Shown here: positions 1 through 10,555 of the stretch, one piece after another
How the letters are laid out: each line of letters opens with the position of its first letter
How positions within the stretch are numbered: the first letter of the stretch is position 1
Assembly: GCA_013399855.1 (NCBI GenBank)
Contig: VXAY01003152.1
Coordinates: 1-64,000 of the forward strand
Source: Oxyruncus cristatus
Taxonomy: Eukaryota; Chordata; Aves; Passeriformes; Cotingidae
Reading direction: 5' to 3'
Length of the DNA stretch: 64,000 nucleotides
Notes under the pieces: generated by a model
What the model was told of the DNA's origin: nothing
Seen by the model: the letters and a program-made list of their open reading frames with translations, nothing else
The model's database searches: none
Made by a program: the position numbers and the translations under genes

Positions 1-38
1 TCCTTAGCAAAACACTTCTGTCCAATTAAACTGAGACA
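1..38 (+). mobile_element. 3' tip of an LTR of the same family as 13057-13922
   Basis: The first 38 bases match, with few differences, the last bases of the LTR at 13057-13922 (from TCCTTAGCAAAACACTTCTG to the terminus CTGAGACA). The fragment ends in the expected CA, and AAGTC follows as a possible target-site duplication whose partner lies outside the window. The rest of the LTR, or a whole provirus, would lie to the left. Orientation is + if the AATAAA-containing strand of the family is the sense strand. Confidence 0.75.
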
Positions 39-3000
39 AAGTCCCCAAAGTGTTCTGAAATCATGAGCTGGGACTGTAAGACTGGCTTAAAGAAATGAAA
101 TGTACATATGATTAATTTCTCTCATTTTTTCAGGCCATATAGAACAGTAAGGTCATATTTTCAAGTTTTCTCTTCAAATACCAGTATTAGAAGTTTAAGT
201 TTTTAGATGAAATCTGAGATTTCCCATGCAATAAAGAATCCTGGCAACTGGAATTTTAAAGGGAAAGCAGTGATTGCAAGACTCTGCAATTACATTTGTG
301 TGTGGGCCATTCAGCCTTCCTTGAAGAATCTACTTCGCATCAGAGGTGTTTTTAGCAGTGGTTGCTCCTGGTTGTTTAGCAAAGTAAAATAAAAAAAGGT
401 AAATATAAAATGATCCCCCTACTTCCTACAATGAAGAACTTATTTAGGCTTTGCAACCACACTACTATATTCCATACCCCTTATCTTATATCTTTGGCTT
501 CTATAAAATCCTGTGGTAGCAACTTCCATAATTTAATTACATGCTCTTTTTTGAAGTAGCACTTAGTGTTTGTACTAGTTACTTGGTCATACCACTTGCT
601 TTTGAACTCTTGTCTTGTAATGAACAGTGACCCACTACTCTTTGTTTGAGTTGTCACCATTATGCATGGTTTTGATCTTGCCTTCTCAGTTTTGACCAGC
701 CTAACTCCTGCTTTAGCTCATACCTCTGGAATTTGGTCCTTAAGAGTCCCTTACTTCATGAAAACATTAATATTTACTGGTACTTAGTTGTATCCAGCAT
801 AATTCCTCAAAAATCCACCATCCCAAAGGCACAAGCATTGCAACTTCAATCCCTTGTAAAGAATGTGGTCAGTTGTAAAGGTATGCTAGCCAGGAAACTA
901 TATTTGTGCACCACAATATTTTTTTGGGACTGGAAAGTGGCTGCAATTTCTTGCAGATAGATTCTGAAGTGACCCTATTCTGTTATTTTTATACTTTCTC
1001 TTTTCCTCATGCTCCAAAAATAGTCGGAAATAGTGTAAGCTACCAAGGCAGTAGAAAACATCAATAACTACTCGTTTCAGTGACTTGTGACAGAGGACTT
1101 GGGAGCCACTTAGTCAATACCCTAATGCAGTTGCCTGTTAAAAATACACTGTTATCTGACTGGTAGATAAAGAAGATAAAAGAGGAATGTACAATGGAAA
1201 ATTTTACAGAAACCAAAATGCCTGAAAAAATACACAGGAACTGAGGCAATAGGGGAGAAACTGAAAATTTTCAACAAACCCCAAGCAGTTAAAGAATGTC
1301 TGGCTGCAGTGCTAGTGCCACAGTCCTTGCAATTTTTTTCTGTTTTCATTCAGTGTACAAGTGAACTTATGATGGTGTTCTTCTTCTCATTCCCCTCTTT
1401 TTTCAGATTTTAAAAAATCATATAAAAATAGGGGAAAGAAAGAGTTCATCCTGCTGGGTCTTAACTTGGCATTTTTATGGAGATCTACATTATGGAGGCA
1501 GAGATATCAGGGAGGTGATGTTACTGTTATACTATTATACAGGGTCACTAAAGTGTAAGCAACTCTGTTTTCTTCTCATCAGACCTCAAAAACTTGGACT
1601 ATTATTTGGAGGAAATAATATAAGGGAAATCAGTTCAATTTCTGTCCCAAATACCTACAATCGAGTCTCCAAGAGTCAGGTTTTTTTGTTTCTTGCTGGT
1701 CCTCTTGTCCAAACTGGACCTACACAGATGTAAGACCTAGTAGACTCATTACTCTCTACCCAGAAGCTCAGAAAGAAACCAAGAAATCTTCTTGAGATAA
1801 TCATCTATTAGCTCTGAAACTTGGACATTCTCTCTCAGCCTCAAATCTTTCATATTATATTGTCAATGACTGCTGTTGCCCCTTTTCTTCCTGTCCAACT
1901 CCCATTCCTTTAATTGTTCAGTTGTCCATCTCCTAATTCTTTGCCTTCTTGTTTTTTATATACCATTCTGCCAAAAGTTTCTGTATAATTTTTTCTTCTC
2001 CCTCCCCTCAGTTTCCTATTCCCCACTTGCCTTCCAAAATTTCTTCATTTAAAGATCCTCTAAAGAAAGTTTGAATGAGATATGTTATAGACTAAATAAA
2101 ATTTCTGGAGGTAGATCCAACAAATTCTCACAGCTGCCTCAGTTTAATTGGGTGAATGTCTTTCCTTTTTTCCACTGTTTAAATAATGAGCAATCTGGAT
2201 CTGAAGTTCTGTCTCAGAAGCTGAGTCTCATAATGAAGTGATATAATGAGGTCAAAGTTCAAAATGGTGTTCAGTCCTGATAAAAACGATGTTAAAATTT
2301 GAGATCCTTGTTTTCAATGACTGACAGAAGACATAGATTCTGTATGGGTTTATTGTGTCTGTGTACTAAGTAGTATGCTTCTGTAATTCTGCATGAGGCT
2401 TCCACCACAAGCAGGGGTCTGGCTGGATCCAGTGTAATGTCAGCTATGTGACAATGCACTTACACCTCTGTAACTGCTGCCTTTACATTTAGGTACGTCA
2501 TTTTTATTAGATGTGGTTGAAAAAGGGAACCTTTTGTCAAGGGATTTATCTCATTTTTTTACTATTTCTTTTTTAGATGTTAAAGTTCTGAAAGTAAGAA
2601 TTTGAGAGAAAATAAGAGAAAGTTGAGCAGTTCCTTGAGAACTTGAGTGAAGGATTAATGCACAGTTTTTCAGATCTTGCCACATGAGAAAGGTTTGAGG
2701 TTTTGCCTATTTTTAGAGTAGCTGCAATAGTGGCCAGCAACTAAAAGCACACAAGAAATTATGGAAAAAATCCATTCAAGTGTACAATCTCATTCACGCA
2801 TGGTGCAATAACACTAGCATACATTTAAAAATTATTTTTATTTGTATTTTGTTGTGTTTTTTTCTAATTATGCACACTTTTTTAGTTAATGAGCAAATGA
2901 AGCTGCACACAAAAATTCTCCTTGTTCTAATTTTGCTGCTATGATGCACATTTTACAGTTATAGTTCTTGACTACAGCAACACTGATACACGTTATTGTA

Positions 3001-6000
3001 GGAGTCTCTATTTGATTACCAAATCCCAGTCAGGCAGAGTCAGGTCACAAACCTCCAATGGACAGATATGTGTGAGTTTTTCAACCAAATCTGACAGAAA
3101 TTAATTTGAGGCTAACATTTCCCTTTGAGATGCCTTCTATGTGTGCTTGTGCACACAATACAAGCTTTTTCCTGCTGGAAACTCTTAAAGAGCACCTTGA
3201 TTTTAAGGGAATAGCTTTTCCCTTGCTGAATAGTAATAGGATTTGATATTATACAGGACAAGATCTTTGAAACCTTGATTATCTCACTAGAGAAAATACT
3301 TTTATGTAAACAGGTTAAAGCCATAACATTCTTTTTTTTTTTTCTGACTCTGAAGACATTTATCGTGTCTTTATTCTGTTTCAGATATTCAATTTTATTT
3401 CTGTAGCATCAAATGCTAACATTATTCAGTTGCTATTGTTTTCTTTGATGTCTCGATAACAGGTGCTTATTGGAATGGGTCAAAACAGAAATAATGGCAC
3501 ATGAGGTGGGTGGGTGAGGCTTTGGGAATAGACAGAAAATTACAGAAGAGTGATATTCCAATGCCAAGGAAGTATCTGGATTCAAAATATAGGCTAGATC
3601 AAACAGACATGCTGTACACTTGCTTTGGCATCCAGGCCTCTTTCTGTGCTGACCACCAGAGTTGTGGACTATGCCATCTCCATCCCCTCTCGAGAGCAGG
3701 GATGATCCTCACAGAAAGGTTTTTCCATTTTAGCAAGATGAAAGGAGAGGACCATGACCCTCTTCTTATTGCTGCTACCTGCACCTTTTCCAATATGTTA
3801 AAAAAAGACCCCAGCTTGGAGCATAGCAGAATTGCTATGTATGTGCTAGCAAAGAAGATTTGTGAGTCCCAGAAAAAAAGTAGTTTTAAGGAGTAGAGAG
3901 GTCATTTATCTTAAATAAATAAAGGTAAAGAGAGACAGTTTCCTTCACAAAGTGGAATACGTTGGGAAGGTAGTTGAAAGTGACTGTACTGGGTAAAAGG
4001 ATCTGTACCCTTAAACAGATGGGGCCTTTAATGTCATCCTGTCATGCACCACCTTCATGAAGTGGTGTCTCAAATGGAAAAGTTCTTATCCTCTGACAAG
4101 GTGAGCTTGGCTGGAGGCAGGAAACTGTGAGGGAAAACAGAGGTCTCCCATCACAGTGTCCCAGCTTCCATCAACCTGTTACCCATCTGAAAATTTAGTG
4201 GCTCTATGTTTTCTTATTGATTATTGTGAAGCAGGCTAATGACACTGATCACTGATAGTTTGATGCAGCTAGATGCAGAGAAAAGCATTTGCTGTGAAGG
4301 AAGCAGAAAGATACCAAGGTAAATCCCTCCTTTTTTTTTACTCAATCAGGCTTGGTAATGCTTGGGCCGTATGGGCTGAAGAGGGAGGAGCTGAGGGAGG
4401 GCAGGTGCTGGTGAAGAGCAGGGCTCTGATTTAGCATGTGGTACTGCTAAGGGAACAGCTCTGCAAATGAGTGAGATGGCAGCCTCACTATGCAGAAGTG
4501 TGGCACAGGAGATGGCTCTGTGAAGCTTAGAGTGCTTTTACCATGGCATCTCTAACAACCAGGAAGGTCTTCCTGAAATAAACACAAAGGGGTCATAATG
4601 CTAGTTTAGAGAATCTATGCTCTTAAAGTGATCTGCTGTCCTTGATCTGTGAGGAAACTTGTACTGATATAAGAGCCATTGGAAAAATTGCAATTCTTAA
4701 AGGAACTACTGAGAGGTAGTTTAGGTTCTAAATGTTCGGAAAGGGAATGAATGTGTGATATTTTTATAACACATATATTTTATATTCTTATAAAACCTAA
4801 TGATTATATGTAATGGTAATTCTATCTGTGAATTCTTATCATTCTCCTTTCAGTGTTTTCCTGTCAAGCACTGCAGCACTGTGCATTAAAATTGGCACAA
4901 GAAACTGATTGAAAATCAGAGTAGTACATTTTTTGCCCAATCTGAAAAATCATAGCCTATAAACTGAAAGGAAAATAAAAATGATAACTACTCTGAATAT
5001 TAGGATTCTTTCAATTTTTTTATTGATGTGGCTAGCAGTATCAATTGCTTTTACTTTTTTGTTTCCACCCAAATACATCTATTGAGATCTTAGAACCCCA
5101 TTTCTCAGAAATAGTTCTATTTTTTGTATAAAGCAGCTTAAGGGAATAAGTTTACAGAGCGAGGCCATAAAGGTCTTCCAGGAATAAGAACATGTGAAGA
5201 TAGAACTCATTAAAATCACAGCATGATATGACTTCTACCAGTCACACAAATAAATAATCTAGAAACGTATGGACTTTATGCATGCTTTACTTTACCTTGA
5301 AAACTAATGTAGTCTAAGCATCCAGGGACACAACTAAAGATGCTGAAAGCACTAAGCAAGCACTAGTCTGCACAAAACCATTTACATTGGATATGCTGAT
5401 ATAGCCTGTGGCATACAATATTAATAACAGTTCTCATTTTTACACTCTGTCCAACTTAATCCAGATAATTTGAAACTGAAAATGTTGATCCAAAATGCTT
5501 TGTACATGAATATGGGACTTAGTCTGTTTCTTTGTGGTCTCAAGAGAAGTAAGTCAGCATAGCTTTATATACTTTAAGCATGCTTTTCTGATTCACCCTA
5601 GTTCAGGGTTCTGTTGAAAATTACTTCCATTTACTCAATACTCAGTTTTAAATGCTTTCTATAGCTTCATAGAACATATGTTGATACAATGCACTTTCAT
5701 CCTGCTCCATTTTCTTCAGGCGTGGCTGGTTTTTGTCATCACTCCCCTCTTCTTAAATGCTTTTACCCGTTCACTGTCTAAATCCATCCATCCTTGAAAA
5801 CTAACAAAGTGTTCTGCCCTAGCCAGGAGACTATACTCTCCACCTCTTTACTACTGGACTGCGTTGTGCCTTTATCTCAGCTTGTTCACTTCATGGCTGC
5901 TGGCACCTAATTTATTTGATGCGGTGAATCTCTCATTATAGGCTTATTAGCAACCATGTCAAGACAATGTGTAAAGTCCTCTTCTTTCAAGACTGATGAA

Positions 6001-6689
6001 TACAAACAAGTAGAGAACAGAAACCATGAACAATCTTTATCATTTCACTGCCACATTAATACCTCTAACTCTAATTGACAGGGTAATTAAACCCCAAAGA
6101 TAACCCAGGAAAGCAGCCTGGGTAGCTGTGATCCTGCCATGTAAGTGACAGAACACGTTGTGTGAAATAGGATCAAAATGGTTTCTCTGTGTTTTGTGTC
6201 ACCAAAGCAGCTGTCCTGATCATTCACATCCTATTAAGTGTGCTTTGAGCATGTCATAATCAATTAAAAATGCTCGTCCTTTCAGATAACCATTTTGGAA
6301 TTTTGAAACTGGGAATAGCTTCCTTGGGACAAGGACTCCTAAGGGTCCTCCTCCATAGGACCCCTCTCATTCACTCACCTCTCACTTCTCAGATTTGTGA
6401 CAGTTCAGGGTCAGGCCTCCGTGGGAGATCTCTACAGCAGAAACACAGTTTTATTGCTCTACTCTCTCCCAAGTCTCCTCCCATGTGTTTTTCCCAGAAT
6501 TGGCACCTGTCTCTGCAGTTTCTCTGGAATTGCTACCATATTGTTCCCACCTTTTATCCTCTCCCCAGCTCCTCTTTTTTATTAACCATTTCTTATATCA
6601 CTTGGGTTGTCTGCTCTTCTGAGTTCCAACTGCTGGATCAGTGATTTTCCATTTCTGGCCAGTGCAATCATAAGGGGACAGATGTATCA
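39..6689. other. Unique AT-rich non-coding stretch
   Basis: I see no recognisable gene or transposon here. The stretch is AT-rich with short homopolymers (for example a T run near 3331-3342). An open frame of 131 codons at 3501-3896 (+) has no domain I recognise, no clear splice sites bounding it and no homopolymer-free codon bias that would suggest coding. A 124-codon frame at 6270-6644 (+) lies in pyrimidine-rich sequence with a TTTATTG motif near 6450; it could be an old LTR remnant, but I cannot support that. Confidence 0.6.
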
Positions 6690-6905
6690 GCTGAATGCTT
6701 ATACTAGACTAGACTTGTTAAGCAGGAATGAATCTATGACTAGCTAGTCCAGCTGCCTGCTCCATTCAGGGATGACCAAAAATTAAAGCATGGCATCAAG
6801 GGCATTGTCCAAACGTCTCTTCAGCACTGACTGGCATGGGCTGACCTCTCCAGGAAGACTGCTTCCAGGCTTTGACCATTCTCGGTAAAAAAATGTTTCC
6901 TAATG
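6690..6905 (-). mobile_element. CR1 LINE fragment, 3' part, antisense
   Basis: Read on the minus strand this is the end of CR1 ORF2 and its 3' region. The plus strand shows the usual reverse-complement landmarks: a 'tctagtccagctgcctgctc'-like 3' UTR start, the 'ctccaggaagactgcttcca' block and 'gtaaaaaaatgtttcctaat'. The octamer tail is not preserved. The fragment is heavily 5'-truncated, as is normal for CR1, and degenerate. The next CR1 begins immediately after it in the opposite orientation, so the two came from separate insertions or a rearrangement. Confidence 0.8.
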
Positions 6906-6911
6906 TCAAAT

Positions 6912-7572
6912 CCACTGGGCTTGATGGAATTCATTGATGGTCCTCACTGACTGGTAGCTAGCCAACACTATTCTAGTTTACAAGAAGCGCTTGAAGGAAG
7001 AACCAAAATTGTCTGCTCATAAAAGGCATTTAAAGGACAACAAAATCATCAGGCGCAGTCAACGTGGATTCACAAAGGGAAAGTCCTGTTTAAATGATTC
7101 AGTATTCTTTGGCAATAAGGTCACCTGTATGGTGGATGAAGGGAAGGCAGTGGGTGTAGTTTTTCTGGATTTTATTACGATTTTTGATACAGTCCCACAT
7201 TCTCCATCTGCACAAGTTGTCCAGCTGTAGGATGAGCTGGTACACAGTGCCCTGGGTGAAGAATTGGCTGAAGGGCTCAAGGAATTGCAGTGAACAGGGC
7301 AGTATCTGTCAGGTGGCCAGTTACCAGTGGTGTTCCTCAGGGCTCAATTCCAGAGCCAGTTCTGTTCAATCTTTTTATCAATGATCTGGAGGATGCAGTT
7401 GAATGCATGGTTAGTAAGTTTGGTGATGATACTGAACTGGGAGGTGCTACTGACTCTCCCATGGGACAAGAGGCCTTGCAGAGGATAGACTGGTACATTG
7501 GACAATCACCAGTGGCATGAAAATGAACAATAACAAATACCAGGTTCCCCATCTGGGATGAAGTAATGTCAG
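6912..7572 (+). pseudogene. CR1 LINE ORF2 reverse-transcriptase fragment, frameshifted
   Basis: Translated fragments give the core of a CR1 reverse transcriptase. Residues VVFLDFITIFDTVPH near 7156-7200 correspond to RT motif A. WVKNWLKGS near 7258-7285 follows in another frame. SGVPQGS near 7330, then PVLFNLFINDL, form motif B, and KFGDDTEL near 7418-7440 is motif C with FGDD in place of FADD. Two or more frameshifts and internal deletions separate the pieces, so the copy is dead. The CR1 similarity stops at 7572, where an LTR-like sequence begins with TGTCTTGG, which suggests the LTR inserted into the CR1. No CR1 sequence is recognisable on the far side of that block. Confidence 0.88.
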
Positions 7573-8590
7573 TGTCTTGGTTTGAGACAATTTGGAGGGG
7601 CAAAGACCTCAGACAAAAGTCTCCTGCCTTGGATTCCATACCCCTGATTTCTCTAATAAAGAGAGAGAGACCAAATACGTCTGAATATAAGTGAAAAAAT
7701 AACTCTTTATCAAGAAGAAATGTTAATAACAATATTGAGTTAAATCAACTGATGAGGAAAAACTTCCCAAGCCCCTCCCACTTGACCAAATTGAAATGGT
7801 GGCCAGCCTCTCCCACCTGGAAAAAACACACGTGGCCAAAACACAGAGACAAGATAGCCACCCTTCTGAGTGGTTTGCCTCCCCCACACTTGGAAAACGT
7901 GGCAGGAACAGTTGGTCAGCATTGGAATGAAGCTGTGGTGCTGGTACAGGCAATCAGAGCAGGGCTGCAAATTCCCAGGTGACTGGAAGGACCTGCAAGA
8001 CACCTGTTAGATCCAGTGATGAGACTTGATTGTTGCAATTTTGATGTTTGTTGGTTGAAGTGGTGGTTCTAATCCTGTCAAAGTGGTGGTCACAGTCTGT
8101 ATCTGTCGAGCTGGGGGTGGAAGCCCCAAGTGGTAAGCAAATTCTCATGTGGTAAGGGAAGAAAATCCAGTGTTGAGTGAAGTCCAAGTGTGGTCTTTTA
8201 TTGGGTTTAGTCTAGTTGGGAACAGCACTGATACCTCCCCTGGGGTGGAAAGTTCTTCACTGGATCCCTGGGCATCTCAGGAGTCTTTGACACCTCCTAA
8301 GATGTTACAGCTGCTTGTTATGTCAGCACAGGTGGATCCATTATGGCCATCAGCAGAGATGAATATCTTCAGGTCACATGAGTGTTGTCCTGGTGCTTCC
8401 CCCCAGGGGAGTTATCAAAGCTAAGTCATTCCTGTAAGGACAAAGAAACACTACTCTGCCTGGCAGGATTTTGCCTCTCTCCTTACCTTGTTCAACATCC
8501 CGCTTGTAGTCTGAGGTGGCGGGTGTGCACACCCTCAGCACTTGGGTGTTTACTTTGCACATGGTCAGCTTGCACCTCGGTTGTCTGAGT
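7573..8590. mobile_element. Probable LTR / endogenous retrovirus-derived block, right end uncertain
   Basis: The block begins with TGTCTTGGTTTGAGAC exactly where CR1 similarity ends. That opening resembles the terminus of LTRs common in neoavian birds (from memory, not searched). A TTTAT motif near 7705 lies about 130 bases from this end, a spacing like that in the other LTR family here and consistent with a polyadenylation signal read on the minus strand. The interior to about 8590 contains no recognised protein. I could not find a matching CA terminus or duplicated target site on the right, so the right boundary is only where the next LINE begins. It could contain two nested elements. Confidence 0.4.
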
Positions 8591-8594
8591 CATC

Positions 8595-9690
8595 AGCATT
8601 TACAGTCTTTCATCATGGCCAGGCTTCATGAACGAAGATTAGGGAAGGACTCTACCCACGCTTGCTACAAGCGCATTGATGGCTAAGAAGGCCAATGCGA
8701 GATAGACAAGTCCGGTTGCAAAGGGCACAGCGGAAAGTCTCCTTGGGTGGTACTGGCAAGACTCGGTTCTTTCTGCGTTGTCTTTCCTCCTCAGAAATGA
8801 TTCTGCGAGTGATCTCAAAGGAGGCAGCAGCATTAGAGACGGTGCGTCTCCACGCCTCCCGGTTGGAGGCCAGAGTAGACCAATGATGGTGGTCGATATG
8901 GCCGAGGCTGAGATGTTGTTTCAGGCAGTCCTTGTATCTCCTCTTGGGGGCTCCTCTCTTGCGGCAGCCAGCGGCGAGTTCGCCATAAAGCACAGTCTTG
9001 GGGAGGCGGTCGTCCTCCATCCTGGAGACGAGCCCTGCCCAACGCAGCTGTGATCTCAGCAGCATGGCCTCAATACTCGTGACCGCAGCCTGTTCCAGAA
9101 CAGACACATTGGTCACTTTGTCAGTCTAGTGGATGTTTGGGATTGTATGGAGGCAATGCTGATAGAAGTGTTCTAAGAGTCTCAAGTGCTGGCAGTAAAT
9201 GACCCATGATTCGGACCCATATAAAAGAGTAGACAAAACAATGGCTCTGTAAACACTAATCTTTGTGCTTTTCTTCAGGTGTTTATTACACCAAACTCTT
9301 TTACAGAGTCTCCCAAAAGCTCTCTATGCCTTCGCTAGCCTGTTGTCTATCTCTTTGTCAATTTTACTGTCTGAAGAGATGATGCTTCCCAAGTAAGTAA
9401 ACTGCTGCACTGACCTGAGCTCTGATTCACCAGTGGTGATATGGGGATGATGGAAGACTTCCTGAGGTGCAGGTTGGTAGAAAACTTCTGTCTTCTTCAG
9501 GTTGACTTCCAGCCCCAAAAGCTCAGCAGCCTCTGCAAAGCAGGATGTTAAACGCTGCAGAGCTGCTTCTATGTGGGCAACAAGGGCGGCATCGTCAGCA
9601 AAAAGCAGCTCACGGACAAGATGATTGAGAGTCTTGGTGTGGGCCTTCAGTCGCCTTAGGTTGAACAGGCTCCCAGAAGATGCTCAAGCC
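8595..9690 (-). mobile_element. 5'-truncated non-CR1 LINE (RTE-like or related clade)
   Basis: On the minus strand this is the 3' third of a non-LTR retrotransposon. In order it shows the RT palm-domain FADD box, the thumb/connection region, a conserved RWxGxVxRM segment and a C-terminal zinc-finger-like motif, then a short 3' region rich in ATG/TGATG. The domain order and the C-terminus differ from CR1, which lacks this finger. The family resembles endonuclease-reverse-transcriptase LINEs seen in fish, reptiles, molluscs and flatworms; I favour the RTE group but cannot place the clade by eye. The 5' end is truncated at about 9680-9690, where the frame meets a stop and similarity fades. Confidence 0.75.
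8652..9680 (-). pseudogene. Reverse-transcriptase C-terminal half of the non-CR1 LINE, two in-frame stops
   Basis: One reading frame runs from about 9680 down to the stop at 8652. It starts with an SLFNLRRLKAHTKT-like segment, then LLFADDAALVAH (FADD codons at 9591-9602, the catalytic aspartates of RT motif C), then GLEVNLKKTEVFYQPAP and FTYLGSIISSD. A TAG interrupts at 9324-9326 and another TAG near 9126-9128, where relatives usually have tryptophan. The downstream 154 codons (9116-8652) are open. They carry RWAGLVSRMEDDRLPK at residues 25-40, RGAPKRRYKD, and a C-terminal finger with C130, C133, H146 and C150 (C2HC). I see no frameshift. The copy is inactive but little decayed compared with the CR1s nearby. 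Confidence 0.8.
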
Positions 9691-10225
9691 CTATTCTGTC
9701 CTACCTGGAGCCATCTCAAGAGCTTCCAAGAGTGGCCACATGCCCTCAGCCTGATCAATCTCAGGGGCAAAAATCCTTCCAAAGCACTGGGATCCTGGAA
9801 ACACCTCTGCATCCCATTTTTACAGCAGCTGCCCTTGACTCCACCAGGGTGAGTACAGAGAGCTCTGCAGTGCTCCTCGAGTGTTCCTCCAGAAGGCATT
9901 TCCCAGTCTTACCACTGGGCTTGGTGCTTCTTATCTCCTGACAAGCTGGCATCTGCCCCCTGAAGGCTGAAGCAGGAATTCCACTCATCCATCCTTTGAA
10001 CATGGCTCCACTGGGAGCTGGTCTTGCAGCAGAGAACCTCCAGCAACCTCTTCCAGCCTCCCTCAGACCCCACCAAGTAATTACACCAGCTTTTAAAGGA
10101 CTTTCTCTTGGATGTCTTTGGGCTGACCCTGGGCTGGCTGTGTCAGTGGGCACAGGAGGTGCTGCTCCCCCATACACAGCCCCATCCACCGCAGCCCAGC
10201 CCATCACACTTCTGTCCAGCATCCC
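9691..10225. other. Unassigned GC-richer block between two LINEs
   Basis: This block is noticeably richer in G and C than the surroundings and sits between the LINE fragment and a CR1. It holds an open frame of 153 codons on the minus strand (9761-10222) and shorter overlapping plus-strand frames, none with a domain I recognise. Open frames in several registers suggest composition rather than coding. It may be the flank into which the elements inserted, or the interior of an unrecognised repeat. Confidence 0.4.
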
Positions 10226-10555
10226 TCATAGAACCATAGAATCATAGAATTGTTAAGGTTGGAAAAGACCATTAAGATCATCAAGTCTAGCCATCAACCC
10301 AGCAACACCACCGTGTTCACCATCAACCCATGTCTCAAGTGTCATATCCGCACGTTTTTTAACACTGCCAGGGATGGTGATTTCACCACTTCCCGAGGCA
10401 GTCTGTTTCAATGTTTTAAAACCCTTTCATTGAAAAAAGTTTCCTAATATCTAATCTAAACCTTCCCTATTGCAGCTTGAGGCAATTTGCTCTCATCCTG
10501 TCACTTGTTACCTGGGAGAAAGACTGATCCCCTCTTTTCTACAACCTCCTCTTTG
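10226..10555 (-). mobile_element. CR1 LINE 3' end, antisense, with octamer tail
   Basis: The plus strand begins with repeats of the CR1 tail octamer (CATAGAAC, CATAGAAT, CATAGAAT at 10226-10249). It continues with 'ggttggaaaagacc' and a 3' UTR ('aagatcatcaagtc'), then the reverse complement of the ORF2 C-terminal region to about 10555. The insertion is therefore on the minus strand, 5'-truncated, with a few hundred bases left. It closes the retroelement cluster that starts at 6690. Confidence 0.9.

Noticed and set aside
3501..3896. 131-codon frame (+) as a possible small gene
   Set aside because: No recognisable domain, promoter or splice context; length alone is not enough in 64 kb read in six frames.
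8152..8424. Plus-strand frame as a retroviral gene remnant
   Set aside because: No retroviral motif can be seen in it; kept only as part of an uncertain LTR-like block.
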